Positions 26,875 through 38,403 of a stretch of 64,000 nt of DNA are shown here, one piece after another; position 1 is the first letter of the stretch; each line of letters opens with the position of its first letter. Origin of the DNA: Brevundimonas sp. UBA7664. GTDB lineage: Bacteria > Pseudomonadota > Alphaproteobacteria > Caulobacterales > Caulobacteraceae. A program made the translations under genes and the position numbers. The stretch lies in NCBI RefSeq assembly GCF_002483305.1, contig NZ_DLHQ01000056.1, positions 62,001-126,000 on the forward strand. The letters run 5' to 3'. The notes under the pieces were generated by a model. The model worked only from the letters and a program-made list of their open reading frames with translations. It ran no database searches and was not told where the DNA came from.

Positions 26875-27063
26875 TCGCCGCGATCTCCTTCAACAGTGTA
26901 GCGTCCGCTTCGCGCTCCGGCCACGCTTGGTCGGGGTTGTGGCGGGCCCCGGTATGGGTGATTGTCAATTTTTGAAGACCTTTGCGCCCATTGTCAGGGA
27001 ATCAACGCGAAGGGTGCGCGTTTCGTCTCATATCGGGGCGCACCGCGGGAGTGAGAAGGCTCG

Positions 27064-28338
27064 ATGACCAAAGCTGCCGGCACAGACGCCAAAAGCACGC
27101 TCTACTGCTCGTTCTGCGGCAAGAGCCAGCATGAGGTGCGCAAGCTCATCGCCGGGCCGACCGTGTTCATCTGCGACGAGTGCGTCGAGCTGTGCATGGA
27201 CATCATCCGCGAAGAGCACAAAATCTCGTTCTCCAAGGCCAAGGACGGCGTACCGTCGCCCAAGGAGATCCGTGAGGTCCTGGACGATTACGTCATCGGT
27301 CAGAGCCACGCCAAGAAGGTGCTCTCGGTCGCGGTGCACAACCACTACAAGCGGCTGAACCACGCGACGAAGAACAACGACGTCGAGCTGGCCAAGTCCA
27401 ACATCATGCTGATCGGGCCGACCGGCTCGGGCAAGACGCTGCTGGCCCAGACGCTGGCGCGCATCATCGATGTGCCCTTCACCATGGCCGACGCCACGAC
27501 CCTGACCGAAGCCGGTTATGTGGGCGAGGACGTCGAGAACATCATTCTGAAGCTGCTGCAGTCGTCCGACTACAACGTCGAGCGGGCCCAGCGCGGCATC
27601 GTCTACATCGACGAGATCGACAAGATTTCGCGCAAGTCGGACAACCCCTCGATCACCCGCGACGTCTCGGGCGAGGGCGTGCAGCAGGCCCTGCTGAAGA
27701 TCATGGAAGGCACCGTCGCCTCCGTGCCCCCGCAGGGCGGCCGCAAGCATCCGCAGCAGGAGTTCCTGCAGGTCGACACCGCCAATATCCTGTTCATCGT
27801 CGGCGGCGCTTTCGCCGGCCTGGAAAAGGTCATCGCGGCGCGCGGCGACGGGGCCTCGATCGGCTTCGGCGCCAAGGTCAAGGAAATCGACGAACGCCGC
27901 ACGGGCGACATCCTCAAGGGCGTCGAGCCGGACGATCTGATGCGTTTCGGCCTGATTCCCGAATTCATCGGCCGTCTGCCCGTTCTGGCGACGCTGGAGG
28001 ATCTGGACGAACCGGCCCTGGTCACCATCCTGACCGAGCCCAAGAACGCCCTGGTCAAACAGTACAAGCGCCTGTTCGAGATGGAGAATGTCGACCTGAC
28101 GTTCACCGACGACGCCCTGATCGCGGTGGCCAAGAAGGCTATCACCCGCAAGACCGGGGCTCGCGGCCTGCGCTCCATCCTGGAAGGCATCCTGCTGGAG
28201 ACGATGTTCGAACTGCCCACCTTCGAGGGCGTCGAGGAAGTCGTCGTCAACGCCGAGGTCATCGAGGGCAAGGCCCAGCCTCTGCTGATCTACTCCGAGA
28301 CCAAGTCCAAGAAGGCTGCGCCCGACAGCGCGGCCTGA
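27064..28338 (+). CDS. clpX: ATP-dependent Clp protease ATP-binding subunit ClpX
   Basis: 424-residue single-ring AAA+ unfoldase partner of ClpP. The N-terminal zinc-binding domain has four Cys (C15, C18, C37, C40), Walker A is GPTGSGKT at 118-125, Walker B is IVYIDEIDK, the pore-1 loop contains GYVG, sensor 2 lies near [11 protein letters not shown], and the ClpP-docking IGF loop is GFGAKV (about 267-272). In Caulobacteria it degrades CtrA and other cell-cycle factors. A 189-bp divergent region separates it from the cicA-like gene; TTTGAA at 26971 followed by CCCATTGT is sigma-32-like but the spacing is short, so I do not call it. Its own terminator follows. Confidence 0.97.
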   Translation: MTKAAGTDAKSTLYCSFCGKSQHEVRKLIAGPTVFICDECVELCMDIIREEHKISFSKAKDGVPSPKEIREVLDDYVIGQSHAKKVLSVAVHNHYKRLNHATKNNDVELAKSNIMLIGPTGSGKTLLAQTLARIIDVPFTMADATTLTEAGYVGEDVENIILKLLQSSDYNVERAQRGIVYIDEIDKISRKSDNPSITRDVSGEGVQQALLKIMEGTVASVPPQGGRKHPQQEFLQVDTANILFIVGGAFAGLEKVIAARGDGASIGFGAKVKEIDERRTGDILKGVEPDDLMRFGLIPEFIGRLPVLATLEDLDEPALVTILTEPKNALVKQYKRLFEMENVDLTFTDDALIAVAKKAITRKTGARGLRSILEGILLETMFELPTFEGVEEVVVNAEVIEGKAQPLLIYSETKSKKAAPDSAA

Positions 28339-28359
28339 TCCCACGGATCATGAGACGGG

Positions 28360-28393
28360 AAGGGCGGGTCCGGCGACGGGCCCGCCCTTTTCC
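28360..28393 (+). terminator. Intrinsic terminator after clpX
   Basis: Stem AAGGGCGGG (28360-28368) with CCCGCCCTT (28381-28389), an inner partial stem and a TTTTCCTT tail. Confidence 0.82.
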
Positions 28394-28713
28394 TTGGGCT
28401 CCGGACGCCGTCAGGCACACAGATGATGCGCGACGGCAACAGGCCGCCGGAGCGACAGGACGGCCGCTTCGGCGGGATTCCCGCAACATCCATGCGCCTT
28501 AGCCGGCTGGCGGCCGCTGATCATGCAGCCTTGCCGCCTGTGGACGGAAGGAGTCGTTCGGCGCCCGTTACGCTTGAACCGCGACGTTCGTAAACCACAT
28601 ACTCATCCGAAGGCCGCCGAATGGCGGGCCGAGTCGAAACGGCGGGGCACAGGCGCTCCGCACGCCGCCGCGGCGGGTCCGAGATCAACGAGGACCCTGT
28701 GAGAGTAGGCATC
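28394..28713. other. clpX-lon intergenic region without a gene
   Basis: About 320 bp after the clpX terminator hold no convincing coding frame. A frame in phase with lon is open from 28621, but its translation is Arg-rich and not conserved, so it is treated as untranslated leader. The notable content is a heat-shock-like promoter at 28573-28602. Confidence 0.6.
28573..28602 (+). promoter_or_regulatory. Putative sigma-32 (heat-shock) promoter of lon
   Basis: CTTGAA (28573-28578), 16-bp spacer, CCACATAC (28595-28602), compared with CTTGAA-N13-17-CCCCATNT. It lies about 110 bp upstream of the lon start. Heat-shock control of lon is established in Caulobacter; the match here is my reading of the motif. 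Confidence 0.45.
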
Positions 28714-31110
28714 ATGTCCGAGACCAAAACCCTGCCTGTCCTGCCGCTGAGAGACATCGTCGTCTTTCCGCACATGGTCGTCCCGCTGTTCGTGGGCCGC
28801 GAGAAGTCGGTCAAGGCGCTCGACGAGATCATGAAGGGCGAAAAGCAGATCCTGCTGGCCACCCAGAAGAACAGCGTCGACGACGACCCCTCCGCCGACG
28901 CCATCTATCCGATCGGCGTGCTGGCCACCGTGCTTCAGCTGCTCAAACTGCCCGACGGCACCGTCAAGGTCCTGGTCGAGGGCAAGAGCCGCGCGCGCCT
29001 GACCAAATTCACCGACCGCACCGAATATTTCGAGGCCGAAGCCGTCGAGATCGCCGACGATCCGGGCGAACCGGCCCAGTCGGAAGCCTTGCTGCGCGCC
29101 GTGATCGAGCAGTTCGAAAACTATGTGAAGCTGAACAAGAAGGTGCCGCCCGAGGCCCTCAGCTCCATTCCCCAGATCACCGACCCGTCCAAGCTGGCCG
29201 ACAGCGTGGCGGCCCATCTGTCGGTCAAGATCGCCGACAAACAGGGTCTGCTGGAAACCATCGCCGTCCCGGCCCGTCTGGAGAAGGTCTACGGCCTGAT
29301 GGAGGGCGAGATTTCCGTCCTGCAGGTCGAGAAGAAGATCCGCTCGCGCGTGAAGCGCCAGATGGAGAAGACCCAGCGCGAATATTATCTCAACGAGCAG
29401 ATGAAGGCGATCCAGCGCGAGCTGGGCGAGACCGACGACAGCCGTGACGAGATCATGGAGCTGGAGAAGCGCATCCGTAAGACGCGCCTGTCCAAGGAAG
29501 CCCGGATCAAGGCCGAGGCCGAGGTCAAGAAGCTGCGCAACATGAGCCCGATGTCGGCGGAATCGACGGTGGTGCGCAACTACCTCGACTGGCTGCTGTC
29601 GATCCCGTGGGGCAAGGCCAAGACCAAGGCCATCGACCTCAACAAGGCCGAGGCCATCCTCGAGGAGGACCACTACGGCCTCGAGAAGGTCAAGGAACGG
29701 ATCATCGAATACCTGGCCGTCCAGGCCCGCACCAACACGTTGAAGGGGCCGATCCTGTGCCTCGTCGGCCCTCCGGGCGTGGGCAAGACCTCGCTGGCCA
29801 AGTCGATCGCCAAGGCCACGGGCCGGGAATACATCCGCATGTCGCTGGGCGGCGTGCGCGACGAGGCCGAAATCCGCGGCCACCGCCGGACCTATATCGG
29901 CTCCATGCCGGGCAAGATCATCCAGTCGATGAAGAAGGTGAAGACCACCAACGCCTTCATCCTGCTGGACGAGATCGACAAACTGGGCGCCGACTGGCGC
30001 GGCGATCCGACCTCGGCCCTGCTGGAGGTGCTGGATCCGGCGCAGAACAATGCGTTCGGCGACCACTATCTGGAGGTCGACTACGACCTGTCGAACGTCA
30101 TGTTCGTGACCACGGCCAATACGCTGAACATGCCCCAGCCCCTGCTGGACCGGATGGAGATCATCCGGGTCAGCGGCTACACCGAGGACGAGAAGGTCGA
30201 GATCGCCAAACGGCACGTCCTGCCCAAGGTGACCGAGGAGAACGGGCTCAAGCCGGCGGAATTCGTCGTGCCGGAAACCGCCATCCGCGACCTGATCCGC
30301 TACTACACCCGCGAGGCCGGCGTGCGCTCGCTGGAACGCGCCCTCGGCGGCCTGGCCCGCAAGTCGGTGCGCGAGATGGCGCGTGAAAAGACGCTGTCGA
30401 TCACCATCGACGATGAGAAGCTGGCCAAATACGCAGGCGTCCGGAAATACCGCTATGGCGAGACCGACGAGGAGGATCAGGTCGGCATCGTCACCGGTCT
30501 GGCCTGGACCGAGTTCGGCGGCGAGATCCTGACCATCGAGGCGATCAAGATGCCGGGCCGCGGGCGCATGACCGTGACCGGCAATCTCAAGGAGGTGATG
30601 AAGGAGTCGATCTCCGCCGCCGCTTCCTACGTCCGGGCCCGCTCGCTCAGCATCGGCGTCAAGCCGCCGATGTTCGAGAAGACCGACATCCACGTCCACG
30701 TCCCGGACGGGGCCACGCCCAAGGACGGCCCCTCGGCCGGTGTGGCGATGACGGTCGCCATGGTCTCGGTCCTCACCGGGATTCCGATCCGCAAGGACAT
30801 CGCCATGACCGGCGAGATTACCCTGCGCGGTCGGGTCACCGCCATCGGCGGCCTGAAGGAGAAGCTGCTGGCGGCCCTCCGCTCGGGCATCAAGACGGTG
30901 CTGATCCCGGAAGAGAACGAGAAGGACCTCGCCGACGTGCCCGACAATGTGAAGTCGGCGCTGGAGATCATCCCGATCAAGACCGCCGACGAGGCCCTGA
31001 AATGGGCCCTGACCGGCGAACTCACCCCGGTCGAATGGGACGAGGCCGCCGACCCCCTCCCGGCCGCCCCGCCGGTCCAGGACCCGGGCGCGGTCGTCGC
31101 GACGCACTGA
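28714..31110 (+). CDS. lon: ATP-dependent protease Lon
   Basis: 798 residues, as in Caulobacter Lon. The N-terminal substrate-binding LAN domain begins [28 protein letters not shown], followed by the coiled-coil region (about 190-300), the AAA+ module with Walker A GPPGVGKT at 352-359 and Walker B LLDEIDK, and the S16 protease domain with the Ser-Lys dyad S674 (DGPSAGVAM) and K717 ([10 protein letters not shown]). It degrades misfolded proteins and, in Caulobacter, DnaA and CcrM. ATG 28714 is chosen because it gives the conserved N-terminus; a longer in-frame start is unlikely. Terminator follows. Confidence 0.97.
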   Translation: MSETKTLPVLPLRDIVVFPHMVVPLFVGREKSVKALDEIMKGEKQILLATQKNSVDDDPSADAIYPIGVLATVLQLLKLPDGTVKVLVEGKSRARLTKFTDRTEYFEAEAVEIADDPGEPAQSEALLRAVIEQFENYVKLNKKVPPEALSSIPQITDPSKLADSVAAHLSVKIADKQGLLETIAVPARLEKVYGLMEGEISVLQVEKKIRSRVKRQMEKTQREYYLNEQMKAIQRELGETDDSRDEIMELEKRIRKTRLSKEARIKAEAEVKKLRNMSPMSAESTVVRNYLDWLLSIPWGKAKTKAIDLNKAEAILEEDHYGLEKVKERIIEYLAVQARTNTLKGPILCLVGPPGVGKTSLAKSIAKATGREYIRMSLGGVRDEAEIRGHRRTYIGSMPGKIIQSMKKVKTTNAFILLDEIDKLGADWRGDPTSALLEVLDPAQNNAFGDHYLEVDYDLSNVMFVTTANTLNMPQPLLDRMEIIRVSGYTEDEKVEIAKRHVLPKVTEENGLKPAEFVVPETAIRDLIRYYTREAGVRSLERALGGLARKSVREMAREKTLSITIDDEKLAKYAGVRKYRYGETDEEDQVGIVTGLAWTEFGGEILTIEAIKMPGRGRMTVTGNLKEVMKESISAAASYVRARSLSIGVKPPMFEKTDIHVHVPDGATPKDGPSAGVAMTVAMVSVLTGIPIRKDIAMTGEITLRGRVTAIGGLKEKLLAALRSGIKTVLIPEENEKDLADVPDNVKSALEIIPIKTADEALKWALTGELTPVEWDEAADPLPAAPPVQDPGAVVATH

Positions 31111-31131
31111 CGGTCTGATGCCGACAGAAAG

Positions 31132-31165
31132 AACCCCGCCCGGAGCGATCCGGGCGGGGTTTTCA
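31132..31165 (+). terminator. Intrinsic terminator after lon
   Basis: Stem AACCCCGCCCGGA (31132-31144) / TCCGGGCGGGGTT (31149-31161), GCGA loop, followed by TTCAATTT. Confidence 0.88.
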
Positions 31166-31173
31166 ATTTGGCG

Positions 31174-31194
31174 CCCTCTCCCAACGGGAGAAGG
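31174..31194. repeat. Short palindromic repeat (CTCTCCC type)
   Basis: CTCTCCC-AAC-GGGAGAAGG between the lon terminator and the pirin stop. It resembles the longer perfect copy at 9624-9650. Possible remnant of the same dispersed element. Confidence 0.35.
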
Positions 31195-31199
31195 ATCCG

Positions 31200-31895
31200 C
31201 TAGAGCGAATCCACCATCACCAGTTCGGCGTCGTCCTTCGCCGTGATCGTGATCTCGGCCTCGTCCTTGATCGCCGCGCCGTCGCGGGCGTTCAGGGCTG
31301 TTCCATTGACCTCGACGGCGCCGACCGCCGGCACCAGATAGGCGCGGCGGCCCTCGGCGAGGCTGTAGGTCAGGCTCTCGCCCGCCTTCAGCGTCGCCCC
31401 CAACACCTTCGCGTCGGCGTTGATGGTCAGGGCCTCGTCGGTCGGATCGCCCGAGGCCAGCACCGAGAATTGGCCGGTCCGGTCGCTCTTCGGAAATTCC
31501 TTCGCGCCCCAGCTGGGCGTGGCGCCGCGCGTGTCGGCCTCGATCCAGATCTGAAACAGGGTGGTCATCTCGTCCTCGAGATTGAACTCCGAGTGACGCA
31601 CGCCCGTGCCCGCGCTCATCACCTGCACGTCGCCCGCGCCGGTGCGGCCGCGGTTGCCCATGGAATCCTCATGGGTGATGGCCCCGGTGCGGACATAGGT
31701 GATGATCTCCATGTCGGCGTGGGGGTGGGGCGGAAAACCTGACTGGGCGGCGATCTCGTCGTCATTCCAGACGCGCAGCCGGCCCCAGCTCATGCGGGCG
31801 GGGTCATAGTAGTTGGCGAAGGAGAAATGGTGTTTGGCGTTCAGCCAGCCGTGGTTGGCGCCGCCGAGGCTGGAGAAGGGTCTGACGTCGATCAT
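31200..31895 (-). CDS. Pirin family protein (YhaK-like bicupin)
   Basis: 231-residue double cupin. The N-terminal cupin carries the metal ligands in FPPHPHADMEIITYV (H57, H59) plus GTGVRHSEFN (His about 101) and a Glu downstream. The C-terminal cupin is degenerate, as in YhaK. Some pirins are quercetin 2,3-dioxygenases, others act in redox sensing or transcription; the substrate here is not predictable. A GCAACA/TGTTGC inverted repeat lies 36-52 bp upstream of the start next to TATATAG, suggesting its own regulated promoter even though the preceding gene is on the same strand. Confidence 0.9.
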   Translation of the reverse strand: MIDVRPFSSLGGANHGWLNAKHHFSFANYYDPARMSWGRLRVWNDDEIAAQSGFPPHPHADMEIITYVRTGAITHEDSMGNRGRTGAGDVQVMSAGTGVRHSEFNLEDEMTTLFQIWIEADTRGATPSWGAKEFPKSDRTGQFSVLASGDPTDEALTINADAKVLGATLKAGESLTYSLAEGRRAYLVPAVGAVEVNGTALNARDGAAIKDEAEITITAKDDAELVMVDSL

Positions 31896-31930
31896 GAGGG
31901 GTCTCCCTGATTGTGATCGCCGCTATATAG

Positions 31931-31947
31931 GCAACAGTTAGTGTTGC
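31931..31947 (-). promoter_or_regulatory. Inverted repeat at the pirin promoter
   Basis: GCAACA-N5-TGTTGC at 31931-31947, overlapping the stop region of the upstream gene and abutting TATATAG (a possible -10 on the minus strand) 31 bp from the pirin ATG. Likely a repressor or activator site; no regulator gene is adjacent. Confidence 0.45.
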
Positions 31948-32603
31948 GAAAGTCCCGGAGCCCGCGCACGGGCGATCTGCACGATCGCCAGCATCACCAG
32001 CAGGGGCAGGGCCATCTCGCCGAGCTCCTCGACGGAGAGAAGCGACTGTATGACGGCCGACTCAAGATTGCGCCCGGATTCCCTCACCAGACGGGGCAGG
32101 GCATCCATCAGCTTGAGCATAGGCAGGATCGCGACGAGCGTCGCCAGACCCCAGAGCGCCGACGCCCGTTGGGCCGCGAGACGACGAAGGTCATGGCGAC
32201 TGCGCACCAGCAGCAGAACCAGCAGCGTAACGAGCGTCACCGCCACCGCCCCGGCGATGAGCTTCTCGTCCAGGGGCACGGTGTCGCGGGCGTACAGCTT
32301 GGTGCTGAAGATGCTGTGAGTGGTGAAGGTCTTTTGCCAGTCGAGCTCACGTCCGCCCATCAGGAAGGCCGACATGGCGATCAGTCCCAGCAAGGCGGGC
32401 GCGCGGCGCCGCCACAGCAGGGCCAGCCCCATGGCGCCGAAGTGGAAGACGGCGCTCAAATTCTCGAACGCCCCGCCCTCGCGGAGCAACGGCCCGGCTG
32501 TCGCGGGTCTGGCGACGGCGGCGAACGTCAGGGCGAGGACCAACGCCAAGGCCGCGGCGGCGGCGACCAGCCACCGACGGTCGAGAAGAGAAAAGCGGTA
32601 CAT
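31938..32603 (-). CDS. Integral membrane protein of unknown function
   Basis: 221 residues with about five predicted transmembrane segments: near 11-30 (WLVAAAAALALVLALTFAAVA), 48-62, 67-83 (APALLGLIAMSAFLMG), 115-132 (LIAGAVAVTLVTLLVLLLV) and 197-210 (ALPLLVMLAIVQIA), the fourth followed by a basic cytosolic loop (RSRHDLRRLAAQR). Residues 84-112 (GRELDWQKTFTTHSIFSTKLYARDTVPLDEKL) are a polar loop with Trp/Lys/Thr/Ser/His. I do not recognise the family. It reads in the same direction as pirin and could be co-transcribed. No catalytic motif is evident. Confidence 0.75.
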   Translation of the reverse strand: MYRFSLLDRRWLVAAAAALALVLALTFAAVARPATAGPLLREGGAFENLSAVFHFGAMGLALLWRRRAPALLGLIAMSAFLMGGRELDWQKTFTTHSIFSTKLYARDTVPLDEKLIAGAVAVTLVTLLVLLLVRSRHDLRRLAAQRASALWGLATLVAILPMLKLMDALPRLVRESGRNLESAVIQSLLSVEELGEMALPLLVMLAIVQIARARAPGLSQH

Positions 32604-32666
32604 GAATCTTTCGTCTGTCGCCGATGATCCGGCGGCGGATCAATCGACCAGATCGGCGCCCGAGGG

Positions 32667-33767
32667 TCAATCGTCCGTGCCGCACCCCACCTGGCCCCGG
32701 TGCCTCAGCATCGCATCCGCCAGCACGCAGGCCGCCATGGCCTCGACCACCGGCACGCCGCGCAGGGCCACGCAGGGGTCGTGGCGGCCCTTGGTGCGGA
32801 CCTCGGTCTCGGTCCCGTCGCGGGTGATGGTCTGGCCCGGCGTCAGGATGGAGGAGGTCGGCTTGAACGCCACGCGCGCTGTCAGTGGCTGACCCGTCGA
32901 TATCCCGCCCAGCACCCCGCCCGCATGGTTGGACAGGAAGACCGGCCGCCCGTCCTCACCCAGTCGCATGGCGTCGGCGTTCTCTTCCCCCGTCAGTTCG
33001 GCCGAGCCGAAGCCCGCGCCGATCTCGACCCCCTTGACCGCATTGATCGACATCATCGCCGCCGCCAATTCGGCGTCCAGCTTGCCGTAAAGCGGCGCGC
33101 CCCAGCCGGCGGGGACGCCGGTGACTTCCAGCGCCACCACGGCGCCGATCGACGACCCGGCCTTGCGCACGCCGTCGAGGTAGTCTTCCCACGCCGGCAC
33201 GACCTCGGCCGACGTGGCAAACAGGGCGTTGTCGTACACCGCGTCGAAATCCACCGCCTCCGGCGCGATCCGGTGCGGGCCCAGTTGAACCACGCCGGCC
33301 CGGATGCGAACCCCGTCGCCCAGAATCCGGCGCGCCACCGCGCCCGCCGCGACCCGCACGGCCGTCTCCCGCGCCGACGAGCGGCCGCCGCCGCGGTGGT
33401 CGCGGACGCCGTATTTGGCCTGGTAGGTGAAGTCGGCATGGCCGGGCCGGAAGGCGCGGGCGATCTCGCCATAGTCCTTCGAGCGGGCGTCCTCATTCTC
33501 GATCTGGATGGCGATCGGGGCGCCGGTGGTCACCGGACCGGCGCCGTCGTCGAACACGCCCGACAGGATACGGGCCGTGTCGCTCTCCTGCCGCTGGGTG
33601 ACGAAGCGGCTGCCGCCCGGCTTGCGCCGGTCCAGCCAGGGCTGCAGGTCGACCTCGGTCAACGGGATCAGCGGCGGGCAGCCGTCGATGACGCAGCCGA
33701 TCGCCGGCCCGTGGCTCTCGCCCCAGGTGGTCACGCGAAACAGATGGCCGAAGGTGTTGTGCGACAT
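32667..33767 (-). CDS. aroC: Chorismate synthase
   Basis: 366-residue enzyme of the last shikimate step, converting 5-enolpyruvylshikimate 3-phosphate to chorismate with reduced FMN. The family signatures are visible: [26 protein letters not shown] (about 6-31), [26 protein letters not shown] (about 121-144), and the C-terminal KPTSSI...[18 protein letters not shown], with the two conserved His residues in GESH and GRHDP. Length is standard. The start ATG 33767 lies 6 bp after the J-like gene's stop (33776), so the two are probably one transcript; no other aro gene is adjacent. Confidence 0.97.
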   Translation of the reverse strand: MSHNTFGHLFRVTTWGESHGPAIGCVIDGCPPLIPLTEVDLQPWLDRRKPGGSRFVTQRQESDTARILSGVFDDGAGPVTTGAPIAIQIENEDARSKDYGEIARAFRPGHADFTYQAKYGVRDHRGGGRSSARETAVRVAAGAVARRILGDGVRIRAGVVQLGPHRIAPEAVDFDAVYDNALFATSAEVVPAWEDYLDGVRKAGSSIGAVVALEVTGVPAGWGAPLYGKLDAELAAAMMSINAVKGVEIGAGFGSAELTGEENADAMRLGEDGRPVFLSNHAGGVLGGISTGQPLTARVAFKPTSSILTPGQTITRDGTETEVRTKGRHDPCVALRGVPVVEAMAACVLADAMLRHRGQVGCGTDD

Positions 33768-33775
33768 GGGACGAC

Positions 33776-34501
33776 CTAAGCCGCCAGCCGGTCCGGCGTC
33801 CAGACGCGCGTGAAGCGCACCAGCAGGTCTTCCGCCGCCGAGGGCGCGTCCTCGGACGGCTCCAGCGTGACGAACAGATGGCCTTGCGGCCGCCCCCCGC
33901 GCGCGGGCAGGCCCAGCCCCTTGAGCCGCAGACGCAACGGCTGGTGGCCCGCGACCAGCCAGGCGGAGCGCGGCCCCGCATGGGTCTCGACCTCCAGCCG
34001 TCCGCCGTCCTCAAGCAGGCGAGGGGGCACGGGGCAGGTCATATAGAGGTCGTCGCCGACCGCGCTCAGCCCGTGGGCGCCGCGCACCAGCACCGGCAGA
34101 TACAGGTCGCCGCCGTCCGCGCCTGCCGCCTTCAGCCGCAGATGTTCTCCGGTGCGCAGGCCCGCCGGAACCCGGACGCGCAGCCGTCGTGCGCCGATAT
34201 GGACCTCGACCGCGCCGCCGTTCAGGGCGTCGAGCGGGCTGATCGCCAGCACCGGCGTGGCCGGCGGGGGCGCGGCGGGCGCCGCCAGTGCGAGGGGGGC
34301 GGTCTGCCCCTGGATCAACCGCCAGGCCGCGATGGTCTTGCGGAACCGGACGTCGCTGCCGCCCGCGGCCTCTGGTCGCGCCGCCTTGATGGCGATGCGG
34401 AACGCCGCGGTCAGCGCCGCCCCCTCCACCGGGCCGGTCAGGCCAAGCAGGGCGTAGGCCTCGCGGGTCGAGGCGACTTCGGGGTGCGATCGGGCGCGCA
34501 T
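33776..34501 (-). CDS. DnaJ-like protein with degenerate J domain and DnaJ C-terminal domain
   Basis: 241 residues from ATG 34501 (a GTG at 34522 is an equal alternative start). Residues 5-60 follow the J-domain pattern ([55 protein letters not shown]), but the HPD tripeptide needed to stimulate Hsp70 is replaced by RPE. After an Ala/Pro linker comes the DnaJ C-terminal substrate-binding fold ([41 protein letters not shown]... and the [24 protein letters not shown] strand). There is no zinc-finger domain. It is likely an Hsp70-independent holdase or adaptor. Upstream of aroC, divergent from pdxH. Confidence 0.8.
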   Translation of the reverse strand: MRARSHPEVASTREAYALLGLTGPVEGAALTAAFRIAIKAARPEAAGGSDVRFRKTIAAWRLIQGQTAPLALAAPAAPPPATPVLAISPLDALNGGAVEVHIGARRLRVRVPAGLRTGEHLRLKAAGADGGDLYLPVLVRGAHGLSAVGDDLYMTCPVPPRLLEDGGRLEVETHAGPRSAWLVAGHQPLRLRLKGLGLPARGGRPQGHLFVTLEPSEDAPSAAEDLLVRFTRVWTPDRLAA

Positions 34502-34588
34502 CCGCACACTAAGGCCCTGCACATGGTCAAGGCCCGGTTAACCGTGAAGCCTCTCCCCAGCCGCGCCGCGAGGGTCTATCTGCCGTTC

Positions 34589-35263
34589 ATGACCGCACCT
34601 GTGATCCCCCCAAGCCCGACCCGCGAGGAATATGCGGCGGACTATGCCGCCGCCCTCGCCGCCAATGGCGATGAGACCATCTTCGATCGCATCGAGCCGT
34701 TCGCCCTGTTCGTTGACTGGCTGGGTGACGCCAAAGGGACCGAGCCGAACGACGCCAACGCCATGGCCTTGTCGACCGTGGACGCTTCGGGCGCGCCGGA
34801 CAGCCGGATGGTGCTGCTCAAGGACGTCGATGCGGCGGGCTTCACCTTCTATTCCAACCGCGAGAGCGCCAAGGGACTGGATCTGGCCGCCCATCCCCGC
34901 GCGGCCTTGCTGTTCCATTGGAAGTCCCTGAGGCGTCAGGTCCGGGTGCGCGGCGCCATCGAACCCGTCAGCGCGGCCGAGGCCGACGCCTATTTCGCCA
35001 GCCGGGCGCGCGAGAGCCGGATCGGGGCCTGGGCCTCGGACCAGTCGCGACCGCTGGACAGCCGGGCGGCGCTGGAAGCCGCCGTGGCGCGTGAGACGGC
35101 CCGGTTCGAGGGCGGGGACGTGCCGCGGCCCGAGCGCTGGACCGGCTGGCGGGTGGTTCCCGACAGCGTCGAGTTCTGGCGGGACCGGCCGTTCCGACTG
35201 CACGACCGGCTGCGGTTCGACCGGGCCGGCGAGGGCTGGACCACAACCCGGCTGTGGCCCTGA
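34589..35263 (+). CDS. pdxH: Pyridoxamine 5'-phosphate oxidase
   Basis: 224-residue FMN enzyme producing pyridoxal 5'-phosphate. FMN-binding features are visible: [32 protein letters not shown] (about 52-83), and the C-terminal signature [26 protein letters not shown], which forms the active site. The conserved ASDQSR motif ([12 protein letters not shown]) is present. The frame is open upstream with an alternative ATG at 34523, but ATG 34589 gives the family length. Its start lies 67 bp from the divergent J-like gene. PLP made here serves the aminotransferase and threonine aldolase of the window, among many others. Confidence 0.94.
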   Translation: MTAPVIPPSPTREEYAADYAAALAANGDETIFDRIEPFALFVDWLGDAKGTEPNDANAMALSTVDASGAPDSRMVLLKDVDAAGFTFYSNRESAKGLDLAAHPRAALLFHWKSLRRQVRVRGAIEPVSAAEADAYFASRARESRIGAWASDQSRPLDSRAALEAAVARETARFEGGDVPRPERWTGWRVVPDSVEFWRDRPFRLHDRLRFDRAGEGWTTTRLWP

Positions 35264-35267
35264 GCCG

Positions 35268-35894
35268 TCAGACCCCGTAGCGGGCGAGGAAGGTCGCGAC
35301 GGCGTCGTCGACGATTTCCCCGTTCGAGCGCCGGACCTTGATCTCGTCGCCGGTCACCAGGGGCACGAAGAACACCGGATGCTCCAGCATGCCCATCAGG
35401 TGCCCCGCGGCCCAGGACGGGCGGTCGATCGGTTTCAGCAGGCCTGCTTTCGACAGGTCGACCAGTATGGCGATCAGGGTGGCGCCGAAGGCCGCGCGAC
35501 CTTGTTCGAAGAAGCGCCGGGCCACGGCCTGGAACCGCGGACGTTCGGCCATCACCAGGCGAAAGACCGAGCGGACAAAGGGGTCGCTCATGAAGTCGGT
35601 ATAGGTGTGGGCGAAGCTGGTCAGCTGCTGCAGGGCATTGCCGTCGATGGTTCGCGCCAGGGCCATCTGGCGCGAGAAGTCTCCGGCCGCGTCCTCGATG
35701 ACCGCCGAGAACAGCTCCGCCTTGCCGTCGAACAACGAATAGAGGGTCGCGGTCGAGACCCCGGCCTCGCGCGCGATCGGTTCGATCCGGGTCGCCGCAT
35801 AGCCCTCGCCGACGAACGCCTTTCGGGCGTGCCGGATGATCGCCTGACGTTTGGGATCGATGGGAGGGGAAGAGCCGACGCCGGGGCCGTGCAT
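35268..35894 (-). CDS. TetR/AcrR family transcriptional regulator
   Basis: 208 residues. The N-terminal helix-turn-helix is typical (ARKAFVGEGYAATRIEPIAREAGVSTATLYSLFDGKAELFSAVI, about 22-65). The C-terminal ligand domain (70-200) resembles TetR_C-type helices (FSRQMALARTIDGNALQQLTSFAHTYTDFMSDPFVRSVFRLVMAE). Ligand and targets cannot be read. The nearest genes are pdxH (convergent, 4 bp apart) and the uridine-kinase gene on the same strand upstream of it. No tandem partner such as an efflux pump is present. Confidence 0.88.
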   Translation of the reverse strand: MHGPGVGSSPPIDPKRQAIIRHARKAFVGEGYAATRIEPIAREAGVSTATLYSLFDGKAELFSAVIEDAAGDFSRQMALARTIDGNALQQLTSFAHTYTDFMSDPFVRSVFRLVMAERPRFQAVARRFFEQGRAAFGATLIAILVDLSKAGLLKPIDRPSWAAGHLMGMLEHPVFFVPLVTGDEIKVRRSNGEIVDDAVATFLARYGV

Positions 35895-35966
35895 GAATTC
35901 ATCGCTCGCTGAACGCCGCAGGGTGGCGCTTGAGGCCCCGGGTGGTCAAGGGGTGGTCGAACGATG

Positions 35967-36620
35967 TTACTGGCTGGGCCGGACCAACGGCGCCAGCAGG
36001 GGGTGCGCCAGCACCGGCGCGGCCAGCCGGACCACGGCCTGGGGGTCTTCCAGCCGTACGGCGGCGGTGGCGTCGGCGACGATGAAGTCCGCGTTCAGGC
36101 GCGACGGTTCCGTCAGCCGTTCATGGCCCGGCCGAACGGTTGCCAGATACTGGGCGATCACCGACTCCGCCGTACGCGCCCGTTCGGTCTGATCGCGCAG
36201 CAGGCGCCGGATGAAGCGGATGTCGGCCGGGGTGTCGACGAAGACGCGGATGTCGAACAGGGCGACCAGCCCCGGGGTGCAGAGCACATGGGTGCCCTCG
36301 ACGATGACGACGTCCGCCGCGGGCACCGGCTCGCCGCCCGGCTCGCGTCCATGGTGGATGAAGGAATAGAGGGGCGCGACGACATCCCGCCCGGCCTTCA
36401 GCTCGGCCAGGTCGCGGATCATCAGCTCGTGGTCGCGCGCCGCCACGTCGTCGAAGTCGAACGCAGCCGGATCGAAGTCGGGAAGGCTGGCCGCGTCGCG
36501 ATAGTAGGAGTCCTCGCGCAGCAACACCGCGGCGCCCTCGGGCAGGGCCGAGACCAGGGCTTCGGCGAGCGTGCTCTTGCCTGAGCCGGAGCCGCCCGTG
36601 ATGGCGATGAGGATGGGCAT
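35967..36620 (-). CDS. Uridine kinase-like nucleoside kinase
   Basis: 217 residues. Walker A GGSGSGKST spans 9-17, followed by the uridine kinase/phosphoribulokinase pattern: LLREDSYYRDAASLPDFDPAAFDFDDVAARD (about 33-63), a helix of polar residues, VVIVEGTHVL (the Walker-B-like acidic strand, about 104-113) and RRLLRDQTERARTAESVIAQY (about 136-157; RD-x(5)-R-x(4)-V matches the uridine-kinase lid). The length is typical for udk. A role in uridine/cytidine salvage is likely but phosphoribulokinase-like or other nucleoside substrates are possible. Start ATG 36620 is unambiguous. Confidence 0.85.
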   Translation of the reverse strand: MPILIAITGGSGSGKSTLAEALVSALPEGAAVLLREDSYYRDAASLPDFDPAAFDFDDVAARDHELMIRDLAELKAGRDVVAPLYSFIHHGREPGGEPVPAADVVIVEGTHVLCTPGLVALFDIRVFVDTPADIRFIRRLLRDQTERARTAESVIAQYLATVRPGHERLTEPSRLNADFIVADATAAVRLEDPQAVVRLAAPVLAHPLLAPLVRPSQ

Positions 36621-36764
36621 GGACCGCTTCTAGGACCGCGGGAGGCGTTTCGCCAAGCGGCCGCCCGGCCAGGGTGACCTGACGTCACGTTGCTTATCGC
36701 CGACCGCGCCGATAGCGTGACCCTCAAGCGCCCCGAAAAGCAGGCGCAGGCTTGAGGGAACGTG

Positions 36765-38399
<1,635 letters not shown>

Positions 38400-38403
38400 G
38401 GCG

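Noticed and set aside
26971..26994. Sigma-32-like boxes (TTTGAA and CCCATTGT) before clpX
   Set aside because: The spacing (10 bp) is too short for the consensus, so it is probably chance.
28621..28713. Longer lon start
   Set aside because: The added residues are Arg/Gly rich and unconserved; [14 protein letters not shown] is the family N-terminus.
28603..31107. Antisense open frame across lon
   Set aside because: Mirror of lon codon bias; no recognisable domain.
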